The notes below the pieces were generated by a model. It made no database searches and was not told the origin of the DNA. It saw nothing but the letters and a program-made list of their open reading frames with translations. A program made the translations under genes and the position numbers. From Lingula anatina (taxonomy: Eukaryota > Brachiopoda > Lingulata > Lingulida > Lingulidae): a DNA stretch of 64,000 bases. Location of the stretch: positions 186,001-250,000 of the forward strand of contig NW_019775472.1 of NCBI RefSeq assembly GCF_001039355.2, read 5' to 3'. This document shows positions 1 to 13,200 of the stretch, piece by piece; positions within the stretch are counted from its first letter, which is position 1; each line of letters opens with the position of its first letter.

Positions 1-417
1 GACCTATTTTAAGTTACAGAAAGCCGTTTGGTGGTACATAATAAGGAGGCAACTGTTACCTCTCTGAAATCTCAGGTTTTCCTTTTCTTTCATAAGTTGA
101 GAGTCTGAATTAGATTTCATTTAATTTTAGATAGTTTAACTAATCAGTTTATTTGTTAGCCATGAATTCATCATGTTAACAGAAAATTTTTCATGACCTG
201 TCTATCATGCCATACTGCTTACCCACATTTGGTACTCTTCTTTCTCATATATAAACTCAGCTCTTGGCTGATATTCTGCTTTGCTTTTTCATTTTTCATC
301 CACCTAAAGCAAACTAATTCAGAGGACTATTTTTTTTTCAATTTTCATGGCATTCACTCCTACTTTCATTAAATTTTTACTTTTTATTTTTTGTTTGTTT
401 TGTGACTTGTGTTATAG
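1..417 (+). other. Cav2 intron upstream of IVS4 exons
   Basis: AT-rich intron sequence with a T-rich tract before the acceptor at 412-417. The exon for S3 lies before the window. Nothing else seen. Confidence 0.7.
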
Positions 418-537
418 CCAGGTGGGCTGATTAAATTGGGATTCCTTAGGATGTTCCGTGCTGCCCGCACTATCCGTATTCTGAATCGTGGCTCCACTAT
501 CAGGTGTTTGCTGTGGACTTTCATACAATCGTTTAAG
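418..537 (+). CDS. Cav2: Cav2 alternative exon IVS4-a (divergent voltage sensor)
   Basis: A 120-nt, phase 0-0 exon preceded by gttatag and followed by gtaatc. It encodes 40 residues of the domain IV S4 helix, starting [17 protein letters not shown]. It is 27/40 identical to the next exon and has exactly the same length and phases, so the two are almost certainly mutually exclusive. Gating charges are at exon residues 11, 14, 17 and 20. At residue 23, where exon b has Arg, this exon has Asn, with Arg at the next position (N23-R24 instead of R23-Q24). The sequence LLWTF-QSFK that leads into S5 is shared. Confidence 0.9.
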
Positions 538-3500
538 GTAATCAGGGCACCGATTGCTCAGTTTGACCGTTACGCAACTGGCCAGGAGGGTGAGAAAAAA
601 CTGGGCACCTCTCTGCAAGTTTGTCAAAGTCACAGCTTCCATGGGGAGAGTTTGGGTTAAAAATACCAGGCAAGGCCACACAGTTGAAACAAACTTCAAT
701 TTTGAAATCTCGTTGTATTTGGTAAAAATTGTTCTGTTTGCAGAAATTGTTCTGTTTTTTAATCAGTTTCATACTTTAAACTAAAATCTTGAACTAAATG
801 AATCACCCAGATTTCTCCTTCCAAAGAAGCATTGTGTGACCTCTATCTTGCAGATAGGCACAGCTATAAAACTTTTTCTCACTGTGACCTGACCTTTCAC
901 TTACAGTCTGGTAGAAGCATAAATTTGGGATTTCTACGTCTCTTCCGAGCTGCTCGTCTGATCAAATTGCTTCGTCAGGGCGGTACAATCCGTATTCTGC
1001 TCTGGACTTTTGTGCAATCATTCAAGGTAAATATAGTACTATGTTGAAGTTGATTGGGTGTTCACTTGTCAACAGAAAAATATATATATTATATAAAACC
1101 AAGGTAAACATAAAATGCAGACCTTTCTTAATTGTCCTCAAAGGAAACAAAATTTGAGTAAGTAATTATATATAAATAGCAAGTCTTTGAGCTGTTCATG
1201 TTTTGTGGAATAGGGTGGTTCAAAATAGCAACTTTTTTCCACTGTCAAGTTTGTCAACTTAGAATACTGAGAGAAGTTTCTTTATTTGTAGATTCATACC
1301 ATATTCTCATTTATATTTCAATACAGTTGTGATATGCATTTTCATTGCAATTGATTGTGTTTATCTAGGCACTGCCCTATGTGTGTTTGCTCATCCTTAT
1401 GCTGTTCTTCATATACGCCATTGTTGGGATGCAGGTAGGTTCTGTGAGTGATAAAAGTGAGATATATAATGTAAAAATTAGAAAATAAACCATTATGAAA
1501 ATATCTAGAAGTTTTTATTCAGCAAAAATATTTCTTTTTGTTCTGTTTTGCTTCTCAGATCAACATTTATGTACTTCATTTAAAAAAAAAATTTTTTTTA
1601 ATTTTATTTTGAAATAAGGGAGGTTTAGGTGATCATTTCATCTAAAAAATAAAATTAGACATTTGAACAATTGATATTTTGCCCTAAGACTTTGTCAGTT
1701 TATAAATAATAACATGATAGACATTAAACAATCCAAGTTTTCTTTGTAGATATTTGGAAATATTAAATTTGTCGACGACAAGGCTATCAATCGCCACAAT
1801 AACTTCCGTACCTTTCCTCAAGCTGTGGTGCTGCTATTTAGGTAAGTGCTTGAATCTGTGTAACAGGTGAGCAGTGGATGCCAAGATTTTAATGTGAAAG
1901 TAATAAATAGATTATGAAAGAAAAATAAATTTGCTTTTATATGAAAAATGAGGATTAAGTTTTGCTAAGAGATGATTGTATTTTGGATTTATCCAGGTAT
2001 ATGGGTATTGTATTTATGCCCCCCCCCCTCCCAGCACCTCATATAGAACTGCCTTCCTCAACCTCTTGCATTTTCTTGATTTCTCTTAAAGGTCAACTAT
2101 TTAAATTTTTCACCTTTCTCTTTTTACTTCTTTAAAGATAAAATAATGGTTTACAAATAAAATCCACCCCTGGGCCAGTCATGTTGTTTGGGGACGTGTT
2201 GATATATTGATTTTTAAAACCAAAATTAATACAATTACAATCAAGCTAATGGATGCAAATGAGTTTTTTTTATCAATCATATCATGCTGATCAAGGAGAA
2301 TTTTTGTTTCTATCAGGAATAAAATTTTACCATTGGCCGTTTAACCAATGGTCTTACATTTTTGCCTTAAAAATGCTAAATTGCTGTCATGATGCATTTT
2401 TTAATTCCTGTTAATTGTTACATCTGAGACATGTTGCCCCTACAAGTGTCTTACGTTTTATTATTTTGGCTTCTATTTTAGGTGTTCCACTGGTGAGGCC
2501 TGGCAGGACATCATGTTGAGCTGCATTTCGGGGGCTCCATGTGAAGTGCCTGAAGATGAGGAGGAATCAAATGACTGCGGCACTGTTCTGGCATACATGT
2601 ACTTTGTATCATTCGTCTTTTTCAGCTCTTTTCTTGTAAGTAACATAAATGTTGTTTGTGGTGTGTGTTATGCATATTTTCCTTTAGATATGAAAAGAAT
2701 ATTTTATTTCGATTAAAACAAAAAATAGATTTTGATAATGTTTTAAGTTAAAATGCAAGGAAAACACATTGATGATAGAATCTACATAATTTCTTTGTTT
2801 TTGATATTGTTATCATGATGCTTCACAAACCTATTTACAATTTGTTGTAGATGCTGAACTTGTTTGTTGCTGTTATTATGGACAATTTTGATTATTTGAC
2901 TCGAGATTCCTCTATTTTGGGACCACATCATTTGGATGAGTACATCCGAGTTTGGTCAGATTATGACCCAACTGCATCGTAAGTATGGCTTTGTATAAAG
3001 AATGTATTGTATTTTTTTAAAGTAGAGTAAAGATCTACTAAGGCCATGGTAATTTATAACATGAGGATCATATCAAATATTGTTTTCTTTTATAGGATGG
3101 TCTGAAAGCATGTTTAATCATATTCTTTACTGAACATGATACTAAAAGTAGATGCATCCAAATATACATACTTGTCTTTTCTTTGAAAGGTTAGATTCAT
3201 TCAAATCTGTTTCAGTGGCCGGATCTCTTACCAGGATATGTATGATTTGCTAAGAAATCTAGAACCGCCTGTAGGATTTGGCAAGAAATGTCCATACAGG
3301 CTTGCCTATAGGGTATGTGGTGGTTATTTTGTAGAAATATGACTTGTATCGTTCTGTCACTAGGGTAACTTTACTGGTCAACTACAGATAAAATAATGTT
3401 CTTGTGTGACTTAAATGTGGCCACAAGCCACGAACTTCATGGTACCTGATTTGAAGCTGGAATTAACTTAATTGCTTAGTTATTTGTAAACAAAATGTTG

Positions 3501-6500
3501 CACTTGCAAAGTCATAATCTGGGCTAACCACAGCATAACATCAGTGTAAGCAAGATAACTGAAACATTTAGACATCAGAAATTAAAAATTTGGTCAATAG
3601 AGTTAGAGTGTCGCATTCTGAACAGACCCTACTAGTGATGTAGATTAACCTATTATCTAGTGCATGCATACCTTACTTTGCTGGGTTGTGGTGACCCAGT
3701 CATTTATCTTAACATGACAACAAAATAGAATGCTGCTAGTAATTAACCTTAAACATTTGCACCCTTGCTCTTACCAAAAATACTAATAATTTTTGGTCTT
3801 GTAACAAGATGGTATGATGTATCGCTAAACGCTTACTAACTTTGAATTTTTGTATCAAATGTTACTACCATCCCCCTCCTGTATTAAAATCTGTTTTGAC
3901 AATTGAAGTAATAACTATAGTAAAGTTGGTAACCTTTTTTTAATTGACGATATGGACAGTGAAAACAATCGCACAAAAGCACTGCTATATTTCAGTGAAT
4001 CAAAATGATGATGCAAGCTTAGCAGAATGTGGTGTTTCCCAATCATAGCTTATTTACTAACTGATATCTTACAGAAACTAATCCGCATGAACATGCCTGT
4101 AGCAGAGGATGGTACTGTGCACTTTACCACTACTCTTTTTGCCTTGGTGAGGGAATCGCTTCAGATAAAGATGAGCCTAGGTATGAAAATTGAGAGTAAT
4201 TTTTTTGATTAATATAGTACTAATTATTATATTTTTTTATAAATAGGATTGTTATAGGTCTGTTGTGATGGGTTTTAGGACTTATTGGAAACTGGCCCCT
4301 TCAGTTTATGCATGGTTGAAATCAATGAAATTATTAAGATGGTGGAAACAAAAAAATGGAAGCCATTTTTAAAAGTCCTGGCTTTTTCTCACATCTTACA
4401 GTAATTGTAATTGTATGGTTCTCTTAAAGCATTGTGGTTGGTCTAAAGAGCTTGATACATTCTCAAAAATTCACAGAATATTACAGAATGTTTTCATGAC
4501 CAGAAAATTTGAAGTCTACTACCCAGCTTTTTATAGAAACATCCAGTTTGTACAAGCACATGGCATTTCTATATTTGCATCAAATGGATATTCAAGTGTT
4601 ACACATTTGTAAAGAAAAAAGTGTAACATATACATGCAGCTCCATGTCAGTCGGAGAAAGGCCATCAATGATGACAACCACACAATAATGAAGGTTAAGA
4701 TTTCCTCTGCTTTTGTACATAGAAAACATCTCATTGGATAATTTACCATGTTGAGGATGTGCAATGGCCCAACAAGGTGTATTCAAGGACAGATCATCAC
4801 ACCTGTAAAATTATTGATATTTATTGGAATATTGTTTCAGGTCATTGGAGAACTCATATATTATATATTTTGAGTAATTATTATGGTAATTTGTTATCTT
4901 TTGAGGTCACACAAGCCTTTTTTTATTTAAGAAAAATAATGTTTTCAGTGATATGGTGGCATGAACCTATTAGTAATTGTATTACTACGAAAACTATACC
5001 TGTCATCTGCAAAACATTAAATGTTGTGAGAAATTTCCATCTAATCATATACCTAATCTTTTGCATGGCCTTTTAGACAAGGAAGTTTCAGGTTTGGAAA
5101 TTATTGATACAGTGCATTAGTGCGGTGATTTTTTTTCTTCGCTTTTCTTTTCTTTTTCTGCAACTGGTGCTACATTGAATTCTTATTGCAACACATTTGT
5201 GCACCTGTACCATTCTTTGACATATTTAAAAGATACTATCTTATGATTGCACTTAAGAAATTGCCATTTTAGTTTGGCACATATTTCAAGTACATATGCG
5301 CTCGCATATAAGGCATTGAAAACCATGAAAAACAGATCAGGTTTTGTTCATGATTGAAATTATTAAGATGGTGGAAACAGAAAAAAAAATGGAAGCCATT
5401 TTTAAAACTCCTGGTTTTTCCTCACATATTACAGTAATTGTGCTCCAGTTGCAGATCACTTGAACTGTGCGTGCGTTGTGATATATCATTTACAGAGTTT
5501 AAAGAATATGCCCAGCCTATTAAATGCCTTCTTGATAGATTTCGAAGAAAAAAGTAGACTGCTATTTTTGTAACTTTTGAACTATCACATGCTTCTTCCT
5601 TTAAATTGAAAATTTCAAAAGCCCGCTTCACTTTCTCAGCCACTTTTGCCAGCCACTGTCTTTTGAATAATTTAAAGTACCTTATAAAATCAATTCTGTT
5701 TATTTCAGTCATTAACATGCTATTTCTATGAACAGATTTATTATTTCATATTTGTTAAACCTATTTATAAATTACACTTCTAACATATTTCCAATGTATC
5801 AATTTTCATTTTATAAACTCTCTCTCATACTGACAAAGCCATGCAATTTTAGTTGAACCCATTCTTGATTGTCTAGCCTTTTAGCTGGCCAATAACATGT
5901 ACATGTAAGCCAATAACATGTAACCATTGACGAAAATATGTTTCTCATATTTATCCTCAAAATACTTCAAAAACTATCTTTTAGTAGAAACATTTTGTTG
6001 AACTAGTTGATATTTGTAGTGTGGTGTATTGTCTTTGACAATTAGGCTGTGAAATGTTATTTAGATAAAATTGGTTGACTTCAGTGAGAATATTACATAT
6101 CAAAAAGAGTTTGTGTGTGTGTGTGTTATTTTAGCAGGAAGGTAAATCGTTGCTGAATTTAAAAATGCTCCTTTTACAACCATCATGTTGATTGATGTGG
6201 CCAACTTGGACATAGTTTTGTATTGTGTCAGAAATGATATTTCAACAGATTACATTTGATGTTTTGAAAAGGAGTAACATGAAACGAATTTGCAGTCTGT
6301 GGGAACTGAATGTTATTGTAATTTGGGAGTGTGCAGTTTAGGTCATTTATTATTTGATAAACTTCGTAAAAAAACTTCTTCAGACAAATGTTGGAAATTA
6401 AAATTTGAAATTTGATAGACACATAAATTTGATTTAGATTAGGGATAAGCCATCTATAATAAAAAGCATTTTACACTTCTGTTAATACTGAAATATGAAA

Positions 6501-9500
6501 TGATGTAGGCTTTTGGTTTATTCATAATTAGTTGAATACAAATGTGATGACAAAGAATGATAATAACAATGCCCAATGTAACAAGAAAATCTACATGTTA
6601 TTTTAAAGAAAGTGTAAATTAGGTCCAGTTTTTATGTAATCTTAATACATTGTGAAGTTTTATACATCTTTACTGCTTTCATTTTATAGCTGATGAAATG
6701 GATCAAAAGGATGAAGAACTCAGAGATGTTATACGGAAAATGTGGCCCTTGCAGTCAAAGAAACCAAAGACTATCAAGTTGTTGGTGCCACCAAATGAAG
6801 GTTTGGGTTCACTTGATTTATTACAATTATGTTTTCATTAAAGAAAAGCTGTATCAATTATCATGATGATAGCTAGGCCAGGGTGAAGAATAAGCGTTAA
6901 AGGACAATGTTCATGTAAAAATCCATTTCTCGAATTTTGAAGATACAGCACTCAATCTATACACTAGAGGTATGTTTTAATCGATCCCCGCCATTTAAAA
7001 ATTATAAAAACAATCTGTTAGTAGAAAAAAAAGCGTTTTAGTAAACCTCACCTCNAGGCCATTCTGACAGCATGAAGCAAACCCTTTAAGTTACAGACTT
7101 CATCTTACTGAAAATTGTGGGTGGAAATCAAAAAGTAGTTGTAGTAATATTAAAATGCAGTTATTATGAGCATCTATTATAATTGAAAGATAAAAGTTGA
7201 AACATCCAGACATTTAGATATCATTTGGTCAACTTAATGAAAAAATTAAGGATTTTATCATTTTCATGCATAGATAACATATGTTTATTTATATTTTTTT
7301 TTCAGAATTGAATAATGGAAAGATGACAGTTGGTAAGATCTATGCAGGCCTTCTGATAGCAGAGAACTGGAAAGCCTACAAAGCCAGTCAGACAAGAACA
7401 AACCATGCCAAATCAGTAAGTTTTCCAGAAATTCATCTGATTCATTTCTCTTATTTTCAGGAAATGGCAACTAATGTTCCAATTGCTGGCATTTGCTTCA
7501 GTGCAATAAAAATCTATAAAAGTTACACCTTTCAAGTAAAATCTGTTGTTAAAAGAGTCTTGTAAGTGAATGGCTTATTATGATAGACATTTGCCTTTGT
7601 GCTTTAACTATACGCCCAAATGTAATGGTGCTCTTTCGTATTTCTTTATGTAAATAATGGGCAATATGTACTATTTTCTGTGCCTTTAATATACATAAAG
7701 ATGATCTTCTTAAATGGTACCCCTACACCCCTTCCCAACTCACCAATTAAACACCTGCACCCTACCCAATGCACCTATTAATCAACTGCTGCGTGTTTGC
7801 ACAGTCACCTATAGTGATGTATAACCAACACAGTAAAAGTGCCTTAGTTTAAACTGTGAACTAACATTCTAAGTCCATAATACTTACAATTGATTTTTTT
7901 ATTATGCTTTCTTATCTACAATGTAGCCTCATTGTAATGTTGATCAAGTCGAAAATTGTGAGGTAGTTTACTATATATTTAGCATCTGTGTAAAAATCCC
8001 ACTGCTGCTGCCACTGTTGCCACCTATAGTTGGAGAAGTTCCCATGTACAGAACAGAACAGTGTTCATTTTTGCAAATTAAGCTGCATGCTAGTCAAAGG
8101 GCAACTGGGGAAGGGATGGGCAATTAGATATTATGTATACATATCCATAAACTAGTATCTCTTATAAACAGGTACTTGGGTTCATGCATGAAATGTTCTG
8201 AATCATTTTTATGGTGATGTATATGATTGCAACTGTCCTCATTGGAAATACGTTTCTTAACTGTTAACCTGATACTTATAAATGAGCACTGTTTAACTGG
8301 GATTTTAATCCTGGTGAGGAAGGCAAGTGTATATTCTGTGGTGAGAGCTGTTCCCAAAGGTGCATGCAATTAAAGTGATTTTCATTAATTAAAAAGGTAA
8401 AATCACTTTAATTTTATGGTAAATGGGTGATACGGTTCAGAACCACAAGGAGCTAAAGCATCATGGCAACATCTGTTCTTGTGAGTAGATAGATGTAACC
8501 TGCTTCTCCCCACCTTCTTGTTGCAGGTCACTCCTCCACCTCCTAAAAAAGCTGAAGAGGTTAGTCTGCACAAGCACTGTAATCTTCACATGACTTGATT
8601 ACTATCACTGACTGATGATCAGTAGTCAACACAAGTCATGTGGCTTTCAATTTTTTACATTTTGCATGTTTGCTTGCAGAAATTTACTATGTAGTTGTAT
8701 TTTTTCAGTATTAATTCATGTATACTTTTTATGAATGTTGATTGAAATTGTGGATGATACTCTTCACTGCAAACCATACTAAGCCTTGTAATGTAGTCAC
8801 TTTCCTCCATTTTCATACCACTAACATTTTCAATGAATAATTTATTTTACAAAATGTAATTCCTGTAAGACCTGTCAAGTGAAGGTGCAAACAAAATATA
8901 CCAGACAATCCTTGAACTAAAGATGCATGCTTTGCTTATGGACAGTGGTTGGGGGATTTCTAAATGTGTTTTAGTTTTGTTTTAGAAGTAGTTCAAGTTT
9001 TTTATTGGTGGTCATTACTTATATTAAGCCAGTATCCAAAATTATAGATATTTAGCATCCTACCTTATATTTATAGTTCCCAACATACGTATGTCATCTG
9101 GGTATTCAGAAATTGCTCAAGGATGAATGGATGTTGGAAAGAAGTTTTACTTTATAACATACAAAATTTTGAACTTGTTGGCTTCAAAAACAAATACCTA
9201 CAATCTAAAAAAAAGCTGTTGACTGGATTCTATTTGTTTGAATCAGTGTCACAGACATTCTGCTTGCTCAGTTTGAATACCCATCTGTAGAACATTGGTG
9301 TATTTTCATTTCATGTTGTAAGCTACAAGCTAAGATATTGCATTCCACATTTCTTTAAAACATGCTTGGATGGATTAGTGCATAATTTTGGGCAATGACA
9401 TTGCAGTATAACACATCTCTTGATCTAAATTTTATAGAATTAATGTCACTGATTTGAGGCGATTTGCATCTTGGATTTGATGCCCAAGTAGCTACTGATA

Positions 9501-10228
9501 TTGTGCATGACCTTGAGGCTTGACCTTGACCCTGGTTTCTTGTGATAAGATTTAAATCTTGAGATGTTATGTGTTATTGTCTTTTTAAATGCTGGTGATT
9601 GATTTGTAACGTATTTCATTAAAGCCACTCATTTCCTTTAAAACTTACAAATAATTGTGTCAAAGATATTTATAAAGAAAGCCACCTTGATTATAGGTAT
9701 TGCATGGAAATATCAGCATAAAAAGACAATTATATACTTACAATGATATCAGTACAGCTCAAAGGTTATGTTACATACATATATAACCTAGGAGCTGCCC
9801 TGTATTTTTGTGTTGAAATTTTCCCTTGCTTATTACCATACTAAACACTTGCTATATTGATTATATTCAGGTGTGCATTTTTATATATGCTAACAATGTT
9901 ATGCTTTGCCAATGGGAAATGCTGTCTCAGTTGTAAGGACGTTTTTGGAAAAATTACCCATATGACATTAAATATCCAAAACTTGAAGTTTATACATAAC
10001 AAAACAGATCATATACATATACATTTTTCAGTTGGAGTCAAACTCAAGCAAATTGACATTCAAAGTGTTTCCCCTTGGCTTCTGGAAATTTTGCTTTTGA
10101 ATGGGCATGTATATGCATGATTGCTGATTATTTAATATTTTTCTTCCTTGTGCTCCACAGTTTATTAAGTTTCTGCAAGATGCAAAGGTATATATGATTT
10201 TTTTGTAATCAAACCTTTGGCCTGACTG

Positions 10229-10265
<37 letters not shown>

Positions 10266-13200
10266 CTTCTAGCAGAAACCAGTGTCTTAGAGTTCAGACC
10301 ATTGGAATTTTAACAGTATTTTGATAAACTTTTTATTGGTTAATTCAGTTATTTTGATTGATAAGTCTGGTCTAGGTATTGTATATGATATATGACTTGG
10401 GTCATGCTAGCATATATTTTCTCTTTTAGCCAGACTTTACTAAATTTTACCAAATCACCAATACAAAAACAAAAAAAATAATAAAAAAAATAATAAAAAA
10501 TAAATAAATAAAATAAAATAAAATAAAATAAAATTGGTCTGTGTTTTCATTGTATTAAGTCAAAATATCCCCATCTTTCCCCTGTGGCTTATATATACTG
10601 GCATGAGCTTAGCAATGATTAAGTGGCGATATTGTAATTCCTGGTACTGGCTGGTTGCCTGCCTGCTCGCAATGTACCCGGGCTAGATATGTGCATGTTA
10701 TGAAATTAAAGCTAGGTGTGTGCATTATTAATGTTTTAAGCATATATGTGCATTATTGATGTTTTAAGTATATATTTGCATTATTGATGTTAAAAAGCTA
10801 GGTGTGTGCAGTAAGGCTGTTTAAAGTCTGGGTATACATATTTTGGGTATTATAGGTTTGTATGTGTGGATTAAGGGCATTATAAGGCTTGATATGTGTA
10901 TTATGGAAACGATGAGGTTAGGTATGCGTTTTGTTATGTATATGTGCAGAAAAAGAGTCTGCTGTACACTGCCATGAGGAGATGAATACCAGAGTTACTG
11001 GTTATATGATGACAAAGTGCCCATATGTGGATAATAAGAAACTGGTTTAAAGAAACAATTATACAAAATGTATCTTGTGGCATTAATTCATAGGTATTGC
11101 TGGTGGTACCTATTTTCAGAAGCAAGTTACACCTCTCTTTACCTTTGCCAAGACAAAATTAATGGTCAGGATTTTGATCTGGAAATGAGAAAATTTACAA
11201 ATCCCATCTATTGTGAAAAAAAAGTTTTTAATGTACAATCTTGTCTTTGTAAAGCAGACTCATTCATAAATGTATTGTCAGTCTTGTCCTTACTGTCACA
11301 GTGACTGTAATGTTACTGTATGTGTTTAAATATGATGTACTGTACTGTATAAAGCTGTGTTGTTGATGTTTATGTTAGATTGTTATAAATTGGTAACAAC
11401 AGAGCTTATGGATTTTAATGAAAATAGTATACAAAACTTGGGATCAAAAAAGGGAGAGTTCAGCACTGGTTGAGGTAAAACAGGATTGAGACTGAGTCAA
11501 GAGAAATAGTTTAATATGTGAACCTGTCCACTATGTAAATCAATGACTAAGGACAAATAGTGAGTTGATGGGTTAATCAAAGTGTTATCTTCAACTCCCC
11601 AGTTTCATATTTCATTTCATTCAGTCCCAATGTGTTATTTGCCAGTAGGCTCTAGAGGAGATTGATACATTGAAAATGTTTTGAAACACCACTTTACTTT
11701 ATAAATCCTAAAAGCATTCTGATCTCATGTGAATATAAGATTTTTTTATTGCAGCATGTCTTGACAATGCAAAAATTTTTTTCACATCAGTTATGTTTTC
11801 GATTTGTATCTCATTTCAGTTTCCATGCTTTAAAAAATGCCCTTATAATTATAATTATTATTATTATAAAGATTTGGCCCAAACGTGTAATTGTGAAGGA
11901 TTTGCCCGTAGCCAGAAAGATATTGTTTAGAGTATTAAAGCTAATCATGTTCATTAATATAATGGTCTTCAGTTACTGCTTTGCAGTTAATGATTCAGAA
12001 GGTGTGTAGAAAAATCATCAAAAACAATTAATTTATGTTGCACTTATCTCAGAAATTTTTCTGGTGGTAGTTACTTTTCTATGTATTGAAGAAATTGCTT
12101 TATCAAGGCAGTATTGGAACATTTTTTTTTACTCTGATGTAAATGGCTTCCCATGGGTAACAAGGGATTTAGTGCCATCTAGTGTCAATTTTTACAATAA
12201 GAGTTGAGATTCAGTACACTAATTGTTTTAATCATTATGGATGGCTGTTCTTTCATATGATATGATTCAACACTGTACTTGCTTACTTTCACAATCACTG
12301 ATTGAGAATATTTGACCTTGGCATCCAATTGTCAAGTATTACATAAAAATGCATTCAAAAACATGTTCATTGAACAAGATTGTTAGATAAGTTAGGTATT
12401 ATTTAGTTACATGCAGTTATGTTGGCACAGCATCTAGATATTTGTTGACCAAATGGTATAAATCTCTTTTCCAGAGACCCCAGTCATTGTTGAAGAGAGT
12501 AATGGGTGTTCTGAAGACCACACCCACCCAGGACAGTTTTGATAATGGAGATGAATATGGCCATGAGCCTGGATACAGGTACTGAACACTTGACCACAGT
12601 TTGTGGCTTGTCTGAAAAGTTTATTTTGCTGTGAGTCTCAACATCTGTCTTCGATATTACAGGATGTGAAAGGGCTGGGGGGGGGGGGGGGGGGANGAAA
12701 ATATCTAGAAGTTTTTATTCAGCAAAAATATTTCTTTTTGTTCTGTTTTGTTTCTCAGATCAACATTTATGTACTTCATTGTCAAAACAATTTTATTAAA
12801 AATTTTATTTTGAAGTAAGGGAGGTTTAGGTGATCATTTCATCTAAAAAATAAAATTAGACATTTGAACAATTGATATTTTGCCCTAAGACTTTGTCAGT
12901 TTATAAATAATAACATGATAGACATTAAACAATCCAAGTTTTCTTTGTAGATATTTGGAAATATTAAATTTGTCGACGACAAGGCTATCAATCGCCACAA
13001 TAACTTCCGTACCTTTCCTCAAGCCGTGGTGCTGCTATTTAGGTAAGTGCTTGAATCTGTGTAACAGGTGAGCAGTGGATGCCAAGATTTTAATGTGAAA
13101 GTAATAAATAGATTATGAAAGAAAAATAAATTTGCTTTTATATGAAAAATGAGGATTAAGTTTTGCTAAGAGATGAATGTATTTTGGATTTATCCAGGTA

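Larger units (their letters stand above)
1497..12694. repeat. Direct repeat, copy 1 (about 11.2 kb, Cav2 exons from pore loop to distal tail)
   Basis: Aligns from 1497 to the poly-G run with 12697-23365, with low divergence made up of substitutions, small indels and two larger indels (4266-4550 and 6901-7089 are present only here). It ends in an 18-G run followed by A and a single N at 12696. Confidence 0.95.

Noticed and set aside
2513-2716. Stand-alone small protein starting [11 protein letters not shown] (also at 13715)
   Set aside because: It is the Cav2 pore exon read through its donor site into the intron.
3313-4074. A second (37b-like) EF-hand exon
   Set aside because: No segment in this intron or the preceding one encodes a matching 97-nt alternative; only one version seen.
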